Shown here piece by piece: positions 39,273 to 46,598 of a DNA stretch of 64,000 bases. Location: assembly GCF_002115725.1 (NCBI RefSeq), contig NZ_JFKD01000003.1, positions 248,001-312,000 of the forward strand, given 5' to 3'. The notes beneath the pieces were generated by a model that worked only from the letters and a program-made list of their open reading frames with translations, was not told where the DNA came from and did not search any database. Position 1 is the first letter of the stretch. Each line of letters starts with the position of its first letter. Origin of the DNA: Marivita cryptomonadis. Lineage in GTDB: Bacteria; Pseudomonadota; Alphaproteobacteria; Rhodobacterales; Rhodobacteraceae. A program made the translations under genes and the position numbers.

Positions 39273-40247
39273 ATGAAAACTCTTCTTCTTGCTTCCACTG
39301 CGCTGGTCGCAACTGCTAGCATCGCTGCTGCTGACGTCGCAATCTCCGGTTACGCTGAAATCGGCATCATCGGCGGCGACGCTTACACAGACTCCCGCAC
39401 TCAGTATCACACAGACATCGACGTCACGTTCAGCATGACTGGCGAAAGCGACGGTGGTCTGGCGTTTGGTGCAGCTGTTGACTTGGATGAGAATGGTGCA
39501 TTCGGCAACACTACACAGGGTGGTGAAACATACTTCCTGTCGTACGGCGGTCTGCGCTTGGACATGGGCGACACAGACAGCGCATATGACGCTGCAATGC
39601 AGGAAGTCGCACTTGCAGGTGCGTCCATTGCGGACGACGAAACCACTCACGCTGGCTACAACGGCAACAGCGGCATGGACGGTAGACACGGCGGTCAAAT
39701 CGCACGTGTGTCCTACTCTGCATCTGGCCTGACTGTGGGTGTGTCTGCAGCAGTCGCAGACTGCGACGAGGGTACAATTGTCGGTGGCGTTGCTTGCCCG
39801 AACGATAACCCAGCACTGGCAATTGGTGCAGCATACACTGCAGACATGGGTGGCACGTCCGTTACTGTCGGCGGTGGCTACATCACGCAAGAAGACTTCG
39901 CAGACATGGTCGGCATCAGCGTCAAAGCAGCAATGGCTGGCGGCTTTAGCGTTGGCGTGAACTTCAGCGAAATGGACTACGATGCTGCTGGGCTTGAAAA
40001 TCAAACGCACATGGCGATTGGTGTTGGCTACAGCATGGATGCACTGTCGATTGGCCTGAACTACGGTGTGTACAATGACCATGCTGGCGTCGATGGCGAC
40101 GAAGACTCCGGCTTTGGCCTCGCTGCGACATACGATTTGGGTGGCGGTCTCGCTGCACACTTCGGTTATGGCAACAGCACAATGGAAAATGCTGGCGTCG
40201 AAACCGACAGCGACAGCTACTCGCTGGGCCTGTCGATGAGCTTCTAA
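39273..40247 (+). CDS. Outer-membrane porin P1 (element-borne body on resident start codon)
   Basis: 324 residues. The signal peptide MKTLLLASTALVATASIAAA is followed by a mature porin beginning DVAISGYAEIGIIGG and ending LGLSMSF with the C-terminal Phe of outer-membrane beta-barrels. GAGGGA lies a few bases before ATG 39273. The mature part matches the porin remnant at 44123-45029 in the strand-like segments (DIDVTF, MTGESDGGLAFGA, THMAIGVGYSM, TYDLGGGLAAH) and differs between them, where surface loops would be. Codon choice (many GCA, ACA, ACT) is unlike the remnant and like the island that follows. The first 11 bases of the CDS plus the shared core are resident DNA; the rest is proposed to be carried by the element. 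Confidence 0.9.
   Translation: MKTLLLASTALVATASIAAADVAISGYAEIGIIGGDAYTDSRTQYHTDIDVTFSMTGESDGGLAFGAAVDLDENGAFGNTTQGGETYFLSYGGLRLDMGDTDSAYDAAMQEVALAGASIADDETTHAGYNGNSGMDGRHGGQIARVSYSASGLTVGVSAAVADCDEGTIVGGVACPNDNPALAIGAAYTADMGGTSVTVGGGYITQEDFADMVGISVKAAMAGGFSVGVNFSEMDYDAAGLENQTHMAIGVGYSMDALSIGLNYGVYNDHAGVDGDEDSGFGLAATYDLGGGLAAHFGYGNSTMENAGVETDSDSYSLGLSMSF
39284..39298 (+). other. attL core (15 bp) in P1 signal-peptide codons
   Basis: TCTTCTTGCTTCCAC, spanning part of codons 4-9 of the porin. It is identical to 44123-44137. Flanks diverge immediately on the left (ACTC against ATAG); on the right, sequences are homologous but different because both are porin genes. Confidence 0.75.
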
Positions 40248-40272
40248 TAGCTGATCGAACTGCTGAATGGTT

Positions 40273-40304
40273 AAGGGTGGGCTCAGCGCTCACCCTTTTC
40301 TTTT
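40273..40304 (+). terminator. Rho-independent terminator of porin P1
   Basis: Stem AAGGGTGGGC/GCTCACCCTT (one G-U pair), loop TCAGC, then TTTTCTTTT. The remnant porin has its own, different stem at the same position followed by the same TTTTCTTTT, so each porin body travels with its terminator. Confidence 0.85.
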
Positions 40305-40306
40305 GT

Positions 40307-40400
40307 GCTTACTTCAAAGTTTGAAGTAAGCTCAGTGATGAAAAAGCGTTAGAGCTTGAGTGCTAACGCAGAACGAATCACCAACACATTATGATGTGTG
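40307..40400. repeat. Structured repeat, copy A (three hairpins)
   Basis: It opens with a perfect 12+1+12 palindrome (GCTTACTTCAAA G and its complement, 40307-40331). Next is a stem GCGTTAG/CTAACGC (40346-40352 with 40363-40369) and then ACACAT/ATGTGT. It is homologous to copy B, 208 bp downstream. The interval 40248-40712 holds the P1 terminator, these two repeats and no gene. Confidence 0.8.
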
Positions 40401-40514
40401 CGTGCAAAAACTCATAGTGGCTGAATTTTTTGTTGTGCTCGCAACTATTTTTTTCCACTGCGGCCACTGAAGTTGAGAAACTACTTTGATGCGCATACTC
40501 GATGGTGGGTGGCT

Positions 40515-40608
40515 GCTTACTTCAAAGTTTGAAGTAAGCTCAGTGATCGACACAGCGTTGGAGCTTGAGTGCCAGCGCAGAACGAACCACCAACACACGA
40601 CGCTGTGA
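40515..40608. repeat. Structured repeat, copy B (three hairpins)
   Basis: The 25-bp palindrome (40515-40539) is identical to copy A. The second stem is GCGTTGG/CCAGCGC (40555-40561 with 40572-40578). Relative to copy A, one A-T pair has become G-C and one T-A pair has become a T/G (wobble) pair, so pairing is kept. The loop AGCTTGAGTG is unchanged. The third stem is CACA/TGTG with a changed loop. Confidence 0.8.
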
Positions 40609-40712
40609 CTGACGCTGTTGCTTGGTGTTGGGCAGGTGCTGCGCTAACCAAGCTCTGTGACGCAGCTCACGTTGCAATTGTTTGTGCAATGCAAGTTCAG
40701 TGCGCTTGGGCA

Positions 40713-41279
40713 TCAAATCAACTCCACTGCTCTTGCCAACTGTGCATCATTGACGTCGATGTAGCGTTGGGTGGTTGAAATATGACGATGACCTGCAAGC
40801 GCAGCAAGCAAGCGCACATTCACCCCAGTGTTGGCCAGCTTTGTGATAAAAGTTCTGCGACCACTATGTGAGCTTGCTCCCTGCATTCCACAATCTGAGT
40901 AGATTTTGAAAAACAACTGACACATGCTGTTGGCGCTGAACGCGGTTCCCAACTGCGTTGCGAACAGGGCATCATTGCGATTGCGTTGCGCAACCAATGG
41001 CTGATATTGCTCCAGTGCTCGACGCAATTTGCGATTGACGTACACGCTGCGCACAACCTGACCTTTGGTTTGATCAGCGGTCAATGTAAATTGTGATCTT
41101 ACCTCTCCAGTTTGATCGTAGACGTCACTGATGCGCAAAGCAGCGATCTCCATTGCACGCAGACCAGCGTAAAAGCTGACCTGAACAATGGTTTGATCTC
41201 TGAGAGCATATTTGCGGGTTGCACAGAATGCGATCACTTGTCGGAGCTGTGCGTCTGTGAGTGTGAGGGCCTGCTTCAT
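40713..41279 (-). CDS. Small tyrosine recombinase (FimB/XerD-core-like)
   Basis: 188 residues, essentially only a catalytic domain without an N-terminal arm-binding domain, similar in size to FimB/FimE. The catalytic set is complete: Arg41 (GLRAMEIAALR), Lys72, His138-x-x-Arg141 (SHSGRR), His164 (AGHRH) and Tyr173 (TTQRYI). It faces toward the two structured repeats, which end about 100 bp from its stop. It may assist integration or excision, or act on the repeats; its role relative to the second integrase is unknown. Confidence 0.88.
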   Translation of the reverse strand: MKQALTLTDAQLRQVIAFCATRKYALRDQTIVQVSFYAGLRAMEIAALRISDVYDQTGEVRSQFTLTADQTKGQVVRSVYVNRKLRRALEQYQPLVAQRNRNDALFATQLGTAFSANSMCQLFFKIYSDCGMQGASSHSGRRTFITKLANTGVNVRLLAALAGHRHISTTQRYIDVNDAQLARAVELI

Positions 41280-42366
41280 GCTGTACCTCCAATATCATGC
41301 GTGTATCTTTATATTTTATTATCTCTTAAGTTGTCGATGATCTGTGCAGATCAGAAATGCTCAACGGTGTCAGCGTGTTAGGCTCTGGTCGCTGAAAATA
41401 TGTATTTTATTATCTGTGCGCTGTTCACTGACGCTGATGAACGGCGACGTTTTTGGCAGGGATTTTTGCACGAGTTGATAAATAACGATGTAGGCAAAAC
41501 ACTGGGCACATTCAGGCAACAGGGCATTTGAAATTTTTGAAGGCGGCTAACAGGGCGACTTTTGCTCTCAAAACAGCGCATAACAGGCAAACGCACAGGA
41601 ACAGGATAAGGCGATCGATTAGGCAAACGCATAGGAAATGGATCAGGCGCAGAATTAGGCGATCGATTAGGCAAACGAAGCAGCTGCGTACAGAGATCAG
41701 CGCAGCAGCGTCGAAGGCATCACAGGCACAACAAACTGGGTTAAGGTTAGCACGCCGAAGATAATTGTGCTGCAAGTCCGTTCTGCTGTGAGACGGTAAG
41801 CAAACGCAGGTCCAGTTCTGCGCTTCAATCAACTACCCCATCCTCGTAGGTGGGATGCTTAAAGCTAGAAAAGTACAAATGTTTAACCAGCCCTTAGCTT
41901 TGATTGTCGTAATAGTGTGTGGTGGCAGAGGCGATGCAATATGCAATCGCTTCGCAAAGTGAAATGGATGACAACCTCAGAAATGAGACCCATTATCGTT
42001 TGAGATGGCCTAGCTGTATGGGTCTCAAACGTGCGTATGATGCGCTGGTAATAAAGATTGATAGCAAAACCTGCTTTTCCTGCAATGGTTCAGTGATACA
42101 GCCTGGCAAGCGACGTGCAAAGCACAGCTTGGTTAGATCGACGCTAAAATAGCGTTGATCTGACTGCTCCTTGCAATGCGTTGTAGAAGTTGAACTGCTT
42201 TGACTTTTTGACGAGTTAAGCATTGCTCTAAGCAAAGATCACTGAGCTGTGCGATGTGATCGCTGCGCAAGAGCGACACGACGCGAAGCGGGCGTGTGAA
42301 ACAAGTCTGCGTAATTCCCCAAATATCTGATCGTTGACTAAATACGATGATTAAGGAGGACTACGA
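41280..42366. other. Lower-GC noncoding stretch of the element
   Basis: No convincing gene on either strand: ORFs here are short, of biased composition and without ribosome-binding sites. It holds the likely upstream region of the small recombinase, a direct-repeat cluster (41609-41677) and two overlapping inverted repeats: GAGACCCAT/ATGGGTCTC (41985-41993, 42018-42026) and GTTTGAGA/TCTCAAAC (41998-42005, 42023-42030). These share TCTC and so are mutually exclusive. Confidence 0.6.
41609..41677. repeat. Direct repeats AGGCGATCGATTAGGCAAAC, 48-bp period
   Basis: A 21-bp unit (the 20 bases named plus G) occurs at 41609-41629 and 41657-41677. AGGCAAACGCA-type half units occur before and between (from about 41585). 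It is too few, too short and too degenerate for CRISPR. It could be protein-binding iterons. Confidence 0.6.
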
Positions 42367-42762
42367 ATGAATTTAGGTGTGTTGACGCAGGTGGCAGACA
42401 CTCTGCGTATGGCAGGATTGGTGAGCAGTGAACGTGAGTTCTGCGAGCAATGGCTGGCGAAAAGCGAATGCTACATGCGCACATTGCGACTGAAAAACTC
42501 TGCGGCAAGTGCGGAGGCGCTTGCGACATTGGGCAGCAAGCTGGGCTGTTGCGCAAATGAGCTGGCGGAACTGAACTCAGATGCGGCACGGCACTGGCAT
42601 TCAGTTATTACTGAACTCCGGCATCAGGTGTATGAACAGCTGGAAATACAGATGAGGGCGAGATGGAAACGGGCTTTTGCTGCGGCGGAAGATCAGCGAC
42701 GAAACACAGGGCACAAGTACTTATCAAAACCACAGGTGGGTTCAGAACATGCGGGTGCATGA
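42367..42762 (+). CDS. Small regulator-like protein (possibly DUF6626)
   Basis: 131 residues beginning MNLGVLTQVADTLRMAGLVS. The segment SSEREFCEQWLAKSECYMRT / LATLGSKLGCCANELA resembles the DUF6626 family as I remember it (moderate certainty). The C-terminal part is helical, charged and basic. A perfect AAGGAGG ribosome-binding site lies 8 bases before the ATG. It lies between the two recombinase genes on the opposite strand, a position typical of element regulators or excision factors. DNA binding is not shown by a clear helix-turn-helix. Confidence 0.65.
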   Translation: MNLGVLTQVADTLRMAGLVSSEREFCEQWLAKSECYMRTLRLKNSAASAEALATLGSKLGCCANELAELNSDAARHWHSVITELRHQVYEQLEIQMRARWKRAFAAAEDQRRNTGHKYLSKPQVGSEHAGA

Positions 42763-42787
42763 AGTGGTTCCAGTGCGCAGGGTGTCG

Positions 42788-42886
42788 ATGACCAAACCCT
42801 GTGCCCCCTGCAAATGTCGTACTCAACCCAAGTCCAAAAAAGCGGCGAAACCCTTCAACAAGCGCAAACCTGATAATCTATCGTAG
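42788..42886 (+). CDS. Possible 32-aa basic Cys-containing peptide
   Basis: Frame MTKPCAPCKCRTQPKSKKAA followed by KPFNKRKPDNLS. It is rich in Lys/Arg with a C-x2-C-x-C motif near the N-terminus and has CAGGGTG a few bases upstream. It follows the regulator-like ORF by 25 bases. It is short enough to be chance; the skewed composition is the only support. Confidence 0.25.
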   Translation: MTKPCAPCKCRTQPKSKKAAKPFNKRKPDNLS

Positions 42887-43032
42887 TGATTGGAGTGCAG
42901 AAGAAATGTTGACTGAAAAACCCAGCAATTTTTGCGCCAATATAACAACCGCCAGAATTACGATAAAATACAGTGTATCTCAAATCTCAGTTACCAATGA
43001 CGTACTGGTATAGCTGCACTGGTACGAAATGC

Positions 43033-43989
43033 TCAGTCTTTGAGCGAAGGGTTCACAACACCACTGAGCAATTCGGTTCTGCGATGCAACAGATTGGGTT
43101 CTAAATGTGCGTAGCGCTGCGTCATCTGCAAACTGCTATGGCCCAAAAGCTTCTGCACTTCGTACAAGCTCACTCCCCTGTTAATCAACAAGCTGGCGTA
43201 GGTGTGACGCAAATCGTGCATTCGAACATCAGATAAATCAGCTTGCGCACGCACTTTGAACCAAACAGTGTTGAAGCTGTGATAGGCGGTTTTGGTGATG
43301 GGATTGGTAAACACGAAACTGTCTGGCTTGGTGGGCAAATGCAGCTGCTCTGTGACAACTCGAACTGCTTGCAATGTGTCCACTGCTGCACTGCTGAGCA
43401 CAACACGACGCGATCTTCCATTCTTGCTCAGAGGCACGGTCCAAATGCGCTTTGAAAAGTCCACGTCTTGCCAACGCTGCGTACGCACCTCCCCTTTGCG
43501 TGCACCAGTGAGCAACAGAAACTGTACGATGTGATAGATGTAGGGATGACGATCTTGCTTGCACACGCTGAGCAAGCGATCAATCTCAGCTTCGGTTAAA
43601 AAACGCTGGCGATGATCACCAAGCTGCAAGCACCTGAGGTTCTGCTGCTGTGGATCATGTTGCGGGATAAATCCCCAGTGTCGTGCTAAATTCAACATGC
43701 GGTTCATTAAATGAATGTGCTTGTTGATGGTTGCTTTCTGGTACCCAGTTAAAATTTGCTCACGCTTCCAAACATCCAACACTGGGTTTTTGAGATCAAC
43801 GATCAGATAGCGCCCCAAACTGGGTCTCATGTGCTTGTTGAAAACATGCCAATCCAAATCTGGTGCACGCTTGCTGGCTTGAGCGTGGGGAAAATAATGA
43901 TCATCGAAGAACACACTTAGTGTGAGCGCTTCACTTGTTCGACTGTGCTGGTCTTGTGCGTTCTTGTTGCGATTGAAGAAGGGTATCAT
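43033..43989 (-). CDS. Tyrosine-type site-specific integrase
   Basis: 318 residues, full length. The N-terminal SAM-like/core-binding domain (about 20-115) is followed by the catalytic domain with Arg164 (TGARKGEVR), Lys189 (SKNGRSR), His258-x-x-Arg261 (HDLRHTYASLL), His284 (LLGHSS) and nucleophile Tyr293 (QRYAHL). All catalytic residues are present, so it should be active. I chose ATG 43989 because upstream ATG 44151 would start inside the right att and porin remnant. The gene begins 133 bp from attR and is the best candidate for the enzyme that recombines the 15-bp core. Confidence 0.93.
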   Translation of the reverse strand: MIPFFNRNKNAQDQHSRTSEALTLSVFFDDHYFPHAQASKRAPDLDWHVFNKHMRPSLGRYLIVDLKNPVLDVWKREQILTGYQKATINKHIHLMNRMLNLARHWGFIPQHDPQQQNLRCLQLGDHRQRFLTEAEIDRLLSVCKQDRHPYIYHIVQFLLLTGARKGEVRTQRWQDVDFSKRIWTVPLSKNGRSRRVVLSSAAVDTLQAVRVVTEQLHLPTKPDSFVFTNPITKTAYHSFNTVWFKVRAQADLSDVRMHDLRHTYASLLINRGVSLYEVQKLLGHSSLQMTQRYAHLEPNLLHRRTELLSGVVNPSLKD

Positions 43990-44122
43990 AGCTTGCTCCG
44001 AAATGATTATCCAAAAGCTACAATTGGATAAGCACGGACACGATGCTGAATGTGACAACGATGCAATCTGCGAAACGACTGGCAGCAACAGTCGAACCAA
44101 AAACCGTGTTCTAACCAAATAG
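43990..44122. promoter_or_regulatory. Right end of the element (integrase promoter/att arm region)
   Basis: 133 noncoding bases between the integrase start and attR. They contain the inverted repeat TTATCCAA/TTGGATAA (44007-44014 with 44024-44031), a candidate integrase or regulator binding site. Confidence 0.5.
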
Positions 44123-44137
44123 TCTTCTTGCTTCCAC
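44123..44137 (+). other. attR core (15 bp) at the truncated end of porin P2
   Basis: TCTTCTTGCTTCCAC, identical to the attL core. Immediately left is element DNA (AACCAAATAG); immediately right the P2 signal-peptide codons continue in frame. Confidence 0.75.
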
Positions 44138-45029
44138 CGCGCTGGTTGCAACCGCTGGCTTCGCCGCGGCTGATGTCAAAATCACCGGTTACGCTGAAAT
44201 CGGTATTATCGGCGGCGACGTATACGCAACCGACCAGTGGCACACCGACATCGACGTCACTTTCGCCATGACCGGCGAATCCGACGGTGGTCTGGCCTTC
44301 GGTGCAACCGTTGATCTCGACGAAAACGGTGCATTCAACAACACCACTCAGGGTGGCGAAACATACTTCCTGTCCTACGGCGCTCTGCGTCTCGACATGG
44401 GCGACACCGATGGCGCGTTTGACGCAGCCATGAAGGAAGTGAACTTGGCGGGTGCGTCCATCGCGGACGACGAAACCACTCACGCTGGCTTCAACGGCAA
44501 CTCCGGCCTCGACGGTACTTTCGACGGTCAGATCGCTCGCGTGTCCTACTCCGCAGCTGGCTTCACAGCCGGTCTCTCCGCTGAAATCGACGACACAGGC
44601 GTTGCTGATCCGGTTTGGGGTCTTGGCCTGCGTTACACCACCGACTTCGGCGGCACAGCAATCGGCATCGGCCTTGGTTACCAGACCCAGGAAGACGTTG
44701 CTGACCTGCTCGGTGTCAGCCTCGACGCATCGTTCGGCGGCGGCTTCTCGGCTGCGATCAACTACACAACCGCAGACATCGAAGGTCAGTCCGACGATGG
44801 CACGCACATGGCGATCGGCGTTGGCTACTCCATGAACGCTCTGTCCATCGGCGTGAACTACGGTGAATACGAAGACTGGACACTGGGCTGTGGCACATGT
44901 GACGGTTACGGTATCGCTGCAACATACGACCTGGGTGGCGGTCTTGCTGCACACCTCGGCTACGGCGCAAGCGATTTCGGCGCAACAGACACCGACCAGT
45001 ACTCGCTCGGTCTGTCGATGAGCTTCTAA
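44123..45029 (+). pseudogene. Displaced resident porin P2, lacking start codon and promoter
   Basis: In frame from the core it reads LLASTALVATAGFAAADVKI and continues as a complete porin to LGLSMSF. The in-frame stop TAA at 44112 and the absence of ATG, GTG or TTG before 44268 mean no export-competent start exists; ATG 44268 would begin inside the barrel. Joining 39273-39298 to 44138-45029 gives an uninterrupted 918-bp gene (305 residues plus stop). Its codon use matches the chromosome. It is therefore best read as an intact but silenced reserve allele rather than a decayed gene. Confidence 0.88.
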
Positions 45030-45055
45030 TAGCTCATAACCAGATTTGGTTAAGG

Positions 45056-45088
45056 AAAGAGCGGGCTTTGCCCGCTCTTTTCTTTTTT
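45056..45088 (+). terminator. Rho-independent terminator of porin P2
   Basis: Stem GAGCGGGC/GCCCGCTC, loop TTT, then TTTTCTTTTTT. Confidence 0.95.
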
Positions 45089-45128
45089 GCAGGGTCCAAG
45101 TAGCTAAGAACAAAAGGCAAAGGCTCCG

Positions 45129-46598
45129 ATGCAGACCAATCCGCTCCAAACAGTCAAATCGACCTATGACAGGGCGCTGACACTGGCCCGTCAGGGCGAT
45201 GTGGCTCAAGCGGCAAGCCTTCTTGATGGGTTGGCCCTCACTGCGCCTAGCCTGCCCGAAATTCACTTCCAACGCGCCCGCCTTGCGGCTCGATTAGGTG
45301 ACCAAGACAAACGCCTATCCAGCATTGATCGCGCTGTCTCACTTCGCGCTACGGAGCCCGCAATTCTAACTGAGGCCATCGCTGCGCATTCAGCTGCGGG
45401 ACATCACGATACAGTTCTCGACCTCTACGACCAGCTGATCGCACTGGACCCCAAGGTGATCAAACCACAAGCGGAAAAGGCGCTTTATCTTCAAACCGCC
45501 GGCCGGTTCGAAGAATCGGAAAAGCTCCTCCGTAAACTGCAAAAAAAGCATCCGCACGACGCAGAGCTGTACCGCATGCTCGCCACAACCATTCGAATTG
45601 CACCCAACGACCCGATGATTGGCGCAATGCGGCGGCTGGCCAGTCACCCACGTCTGTCGGCACTGGGACGCATGCACATCAATTTCGCACTGGCGAAAGC
45701 GATGGAAGACACAAAGAATACGGCCAAGGTGTTTTCTCACCTTCACCTCGCCAACAAGACTCAATCCGAGCTTTTCCCAGACGATCCTGCGTCCCGCGCC
45801 GCCGAGCGCAAAGGCGTACTGGCCGCGCAGCGCAATCTGAATAGCGTGCCCGCCGCCAAAGGCACCGACCCCGCGCTGATCTTTGTCACTGGCCTACCAC
45901 GGTCGGGCACAACGCTTGTCGAGCAAATCATCGGCAGCCACAGCAAGGTGCACACCGGCGGTGAAATGGCCACCGCCTTGCGAACCGCCTACAGCGTCTT
46001 CGGCCAAGGGGCCGAAATGCGCCGCTTGACGGAAGAACCGACCGACAGCTTTCAAACCTTCACCCAACGCCTTGACAGTGCGCTGCACTCCTTCGCCGAT
46101 CCGGCAAAGCCGTACCTCACCGACAAGTCGATCATGGTCTTCCTGATCTATGGGCTTCTCCACGCAGCACTCCCCAATGCTCGTTTCATCGTAGTCCACC
46201 GTGACCCGCGCGATATCGCGCTTTCAATCTACAAAAACCACTTCAACGCGGGCACACACCGCTATGCCAATGATCTTGCCTCCATCGCCGAAGTGATCAA
46301 ATCCTTCCGCCAGATCATCTCGCATTGGCGCGACACCCTGCCCGACCGGTTTGCCGAAGTGCGCTACGAAGATCTCGTGGCAGATCCCGAAACTCAGTCA
46401 AAGCGCCTGATCGCATCTGCGGGCCTCGACTGGGAGGACCAGTGCCTTAACTTCCACCAAAAAGGCGGCACCGTCAAAACGCTCAGTCTGCATCAGGTCC
46501 GCCAACCTATTTACCAAAGCTCTGCCGCCGCATGGCGCCGCTATGAGACCGAGCTGCAACCTTTCATCGACGCTTGGGGAGATACACCATGCGATTGA
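45129..46598 (+). CDS. TPR-containing sulfotransferase family protein
   Basis: 489 residues. The N-terminal half is tetratricopeptide-like helices (about 1-210, e.g. AAGHHDTVLDLYDQLIALDP). The C-terminal half is a sulfotransferase domain with the PAPS 5'-phosphosulfate loop GLPRSGTT at 255-262 and the 3'-phosphate motif HRDPRDIALS. The acceptor is unknown. The stop overlaps the YggS start by 10 bases, giving coupled translation although the roles look unrelated. Confidence 0.9.
   Translation: MQTNPLQTVKSTYDRALTLARQGDVAQAASLLDGLALTAPSLPEIHFQRARLAARLGDQDKRLSSIDRAVSLRATEPAILTEAIAAHSAAGHHDTVLDLYDQLIALDPKVIKPQAEKALYLQTAGRFEESEKLLRKLQKKHPHDAELYRMLATTIRIAPNDPMIGAMRRLASHPRLSALGRMHINFALAKAMEDTKNTAKVFSHLHLANKTQSELFPDDPASRAAERKGVLAAQRNLNSVPAAKGTDPALIFVTGLPRSGTTLVEQIIGSHSKVHTGGEMATALRTAYSVFGQGAEMRRLTEEPTDSFQTFTQRLDSALHSFADPAKPYLTDKSIMVFLIYGLLHAALPNARFIVVHRDPRDIALSIYKNHFNAGTHRYANDLASIAEVIKSFRQIISHWRDTLPDRFAEVRYEDLVADPETQSKRLIASAGLDWEDQCLNFHQKGGTVKTLSLHQVRQPIYQSSAAAWRRYETELQPFIDAWGDTPCD

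Larger units (their letters stand above)
39284..44137. mobile_element. Integrative element inserted in porin signal-peptide codons (porin-swap element)
   Basis: It is bounded by two copies of a 15-bp core. Contents, left to right: the P1 porin body, a terminator, two structured about 94-bp repeats, a small tyrosine recombinase, about 1.1 kb of noncoding lower-GC DNA, a regulator-like ORF, a full-length tyrosine integrase and 133 bp of noncoding end. There are no transposase, phage-structural, conjugation or replication genes. The excisable unit is 4,839 bp. The integrase lies next to the right end and reads inward, as is usual for site-specific integrative elements. Base composition is visibly lower in GC than the surrounding chromosome. 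Confidence 0.8.

Noticed and set aside
38952-40160. A 402-codon open frame antisense to porin P1 (and a 421-codon one antisense to P2, 44007-45272)
   Set aside because: Both are mirror frames of repetitive, GC-biased porin codons. Their translations are Cys/Val/Ala-rich without homology or ribosome-binding sites, and one would run through the att junction.
41585-41680. CRISPR-like array
   Set aside because: Only two exact copies, irregular partial units, no consistent spacer length and no cas genes.
41919-42235. Short ORFs (77 and 80 codons) in the element's noncoding centre
   Set aside because: They overlap on opposite strands across inverted repeats, lack ribosome-binding sites and show no recognisable motif.
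44268-45029. ATG 44268 as the true start of a second functional porin
   Set aside because: It lies inside the barrel sequence (MTGESDGG) and would lack the signal peptide and first strands. Homology to P1 continues in frame 141 bases upstream to the core.
39273-45029. Prophage, transposon or conjugative element
   Set aside because: No phage structural, transposase, relaxase or type IV secretion genes. The direct-repeat core inside a gene plus a tyrosine integrase fits a site-specific integrative element instead.
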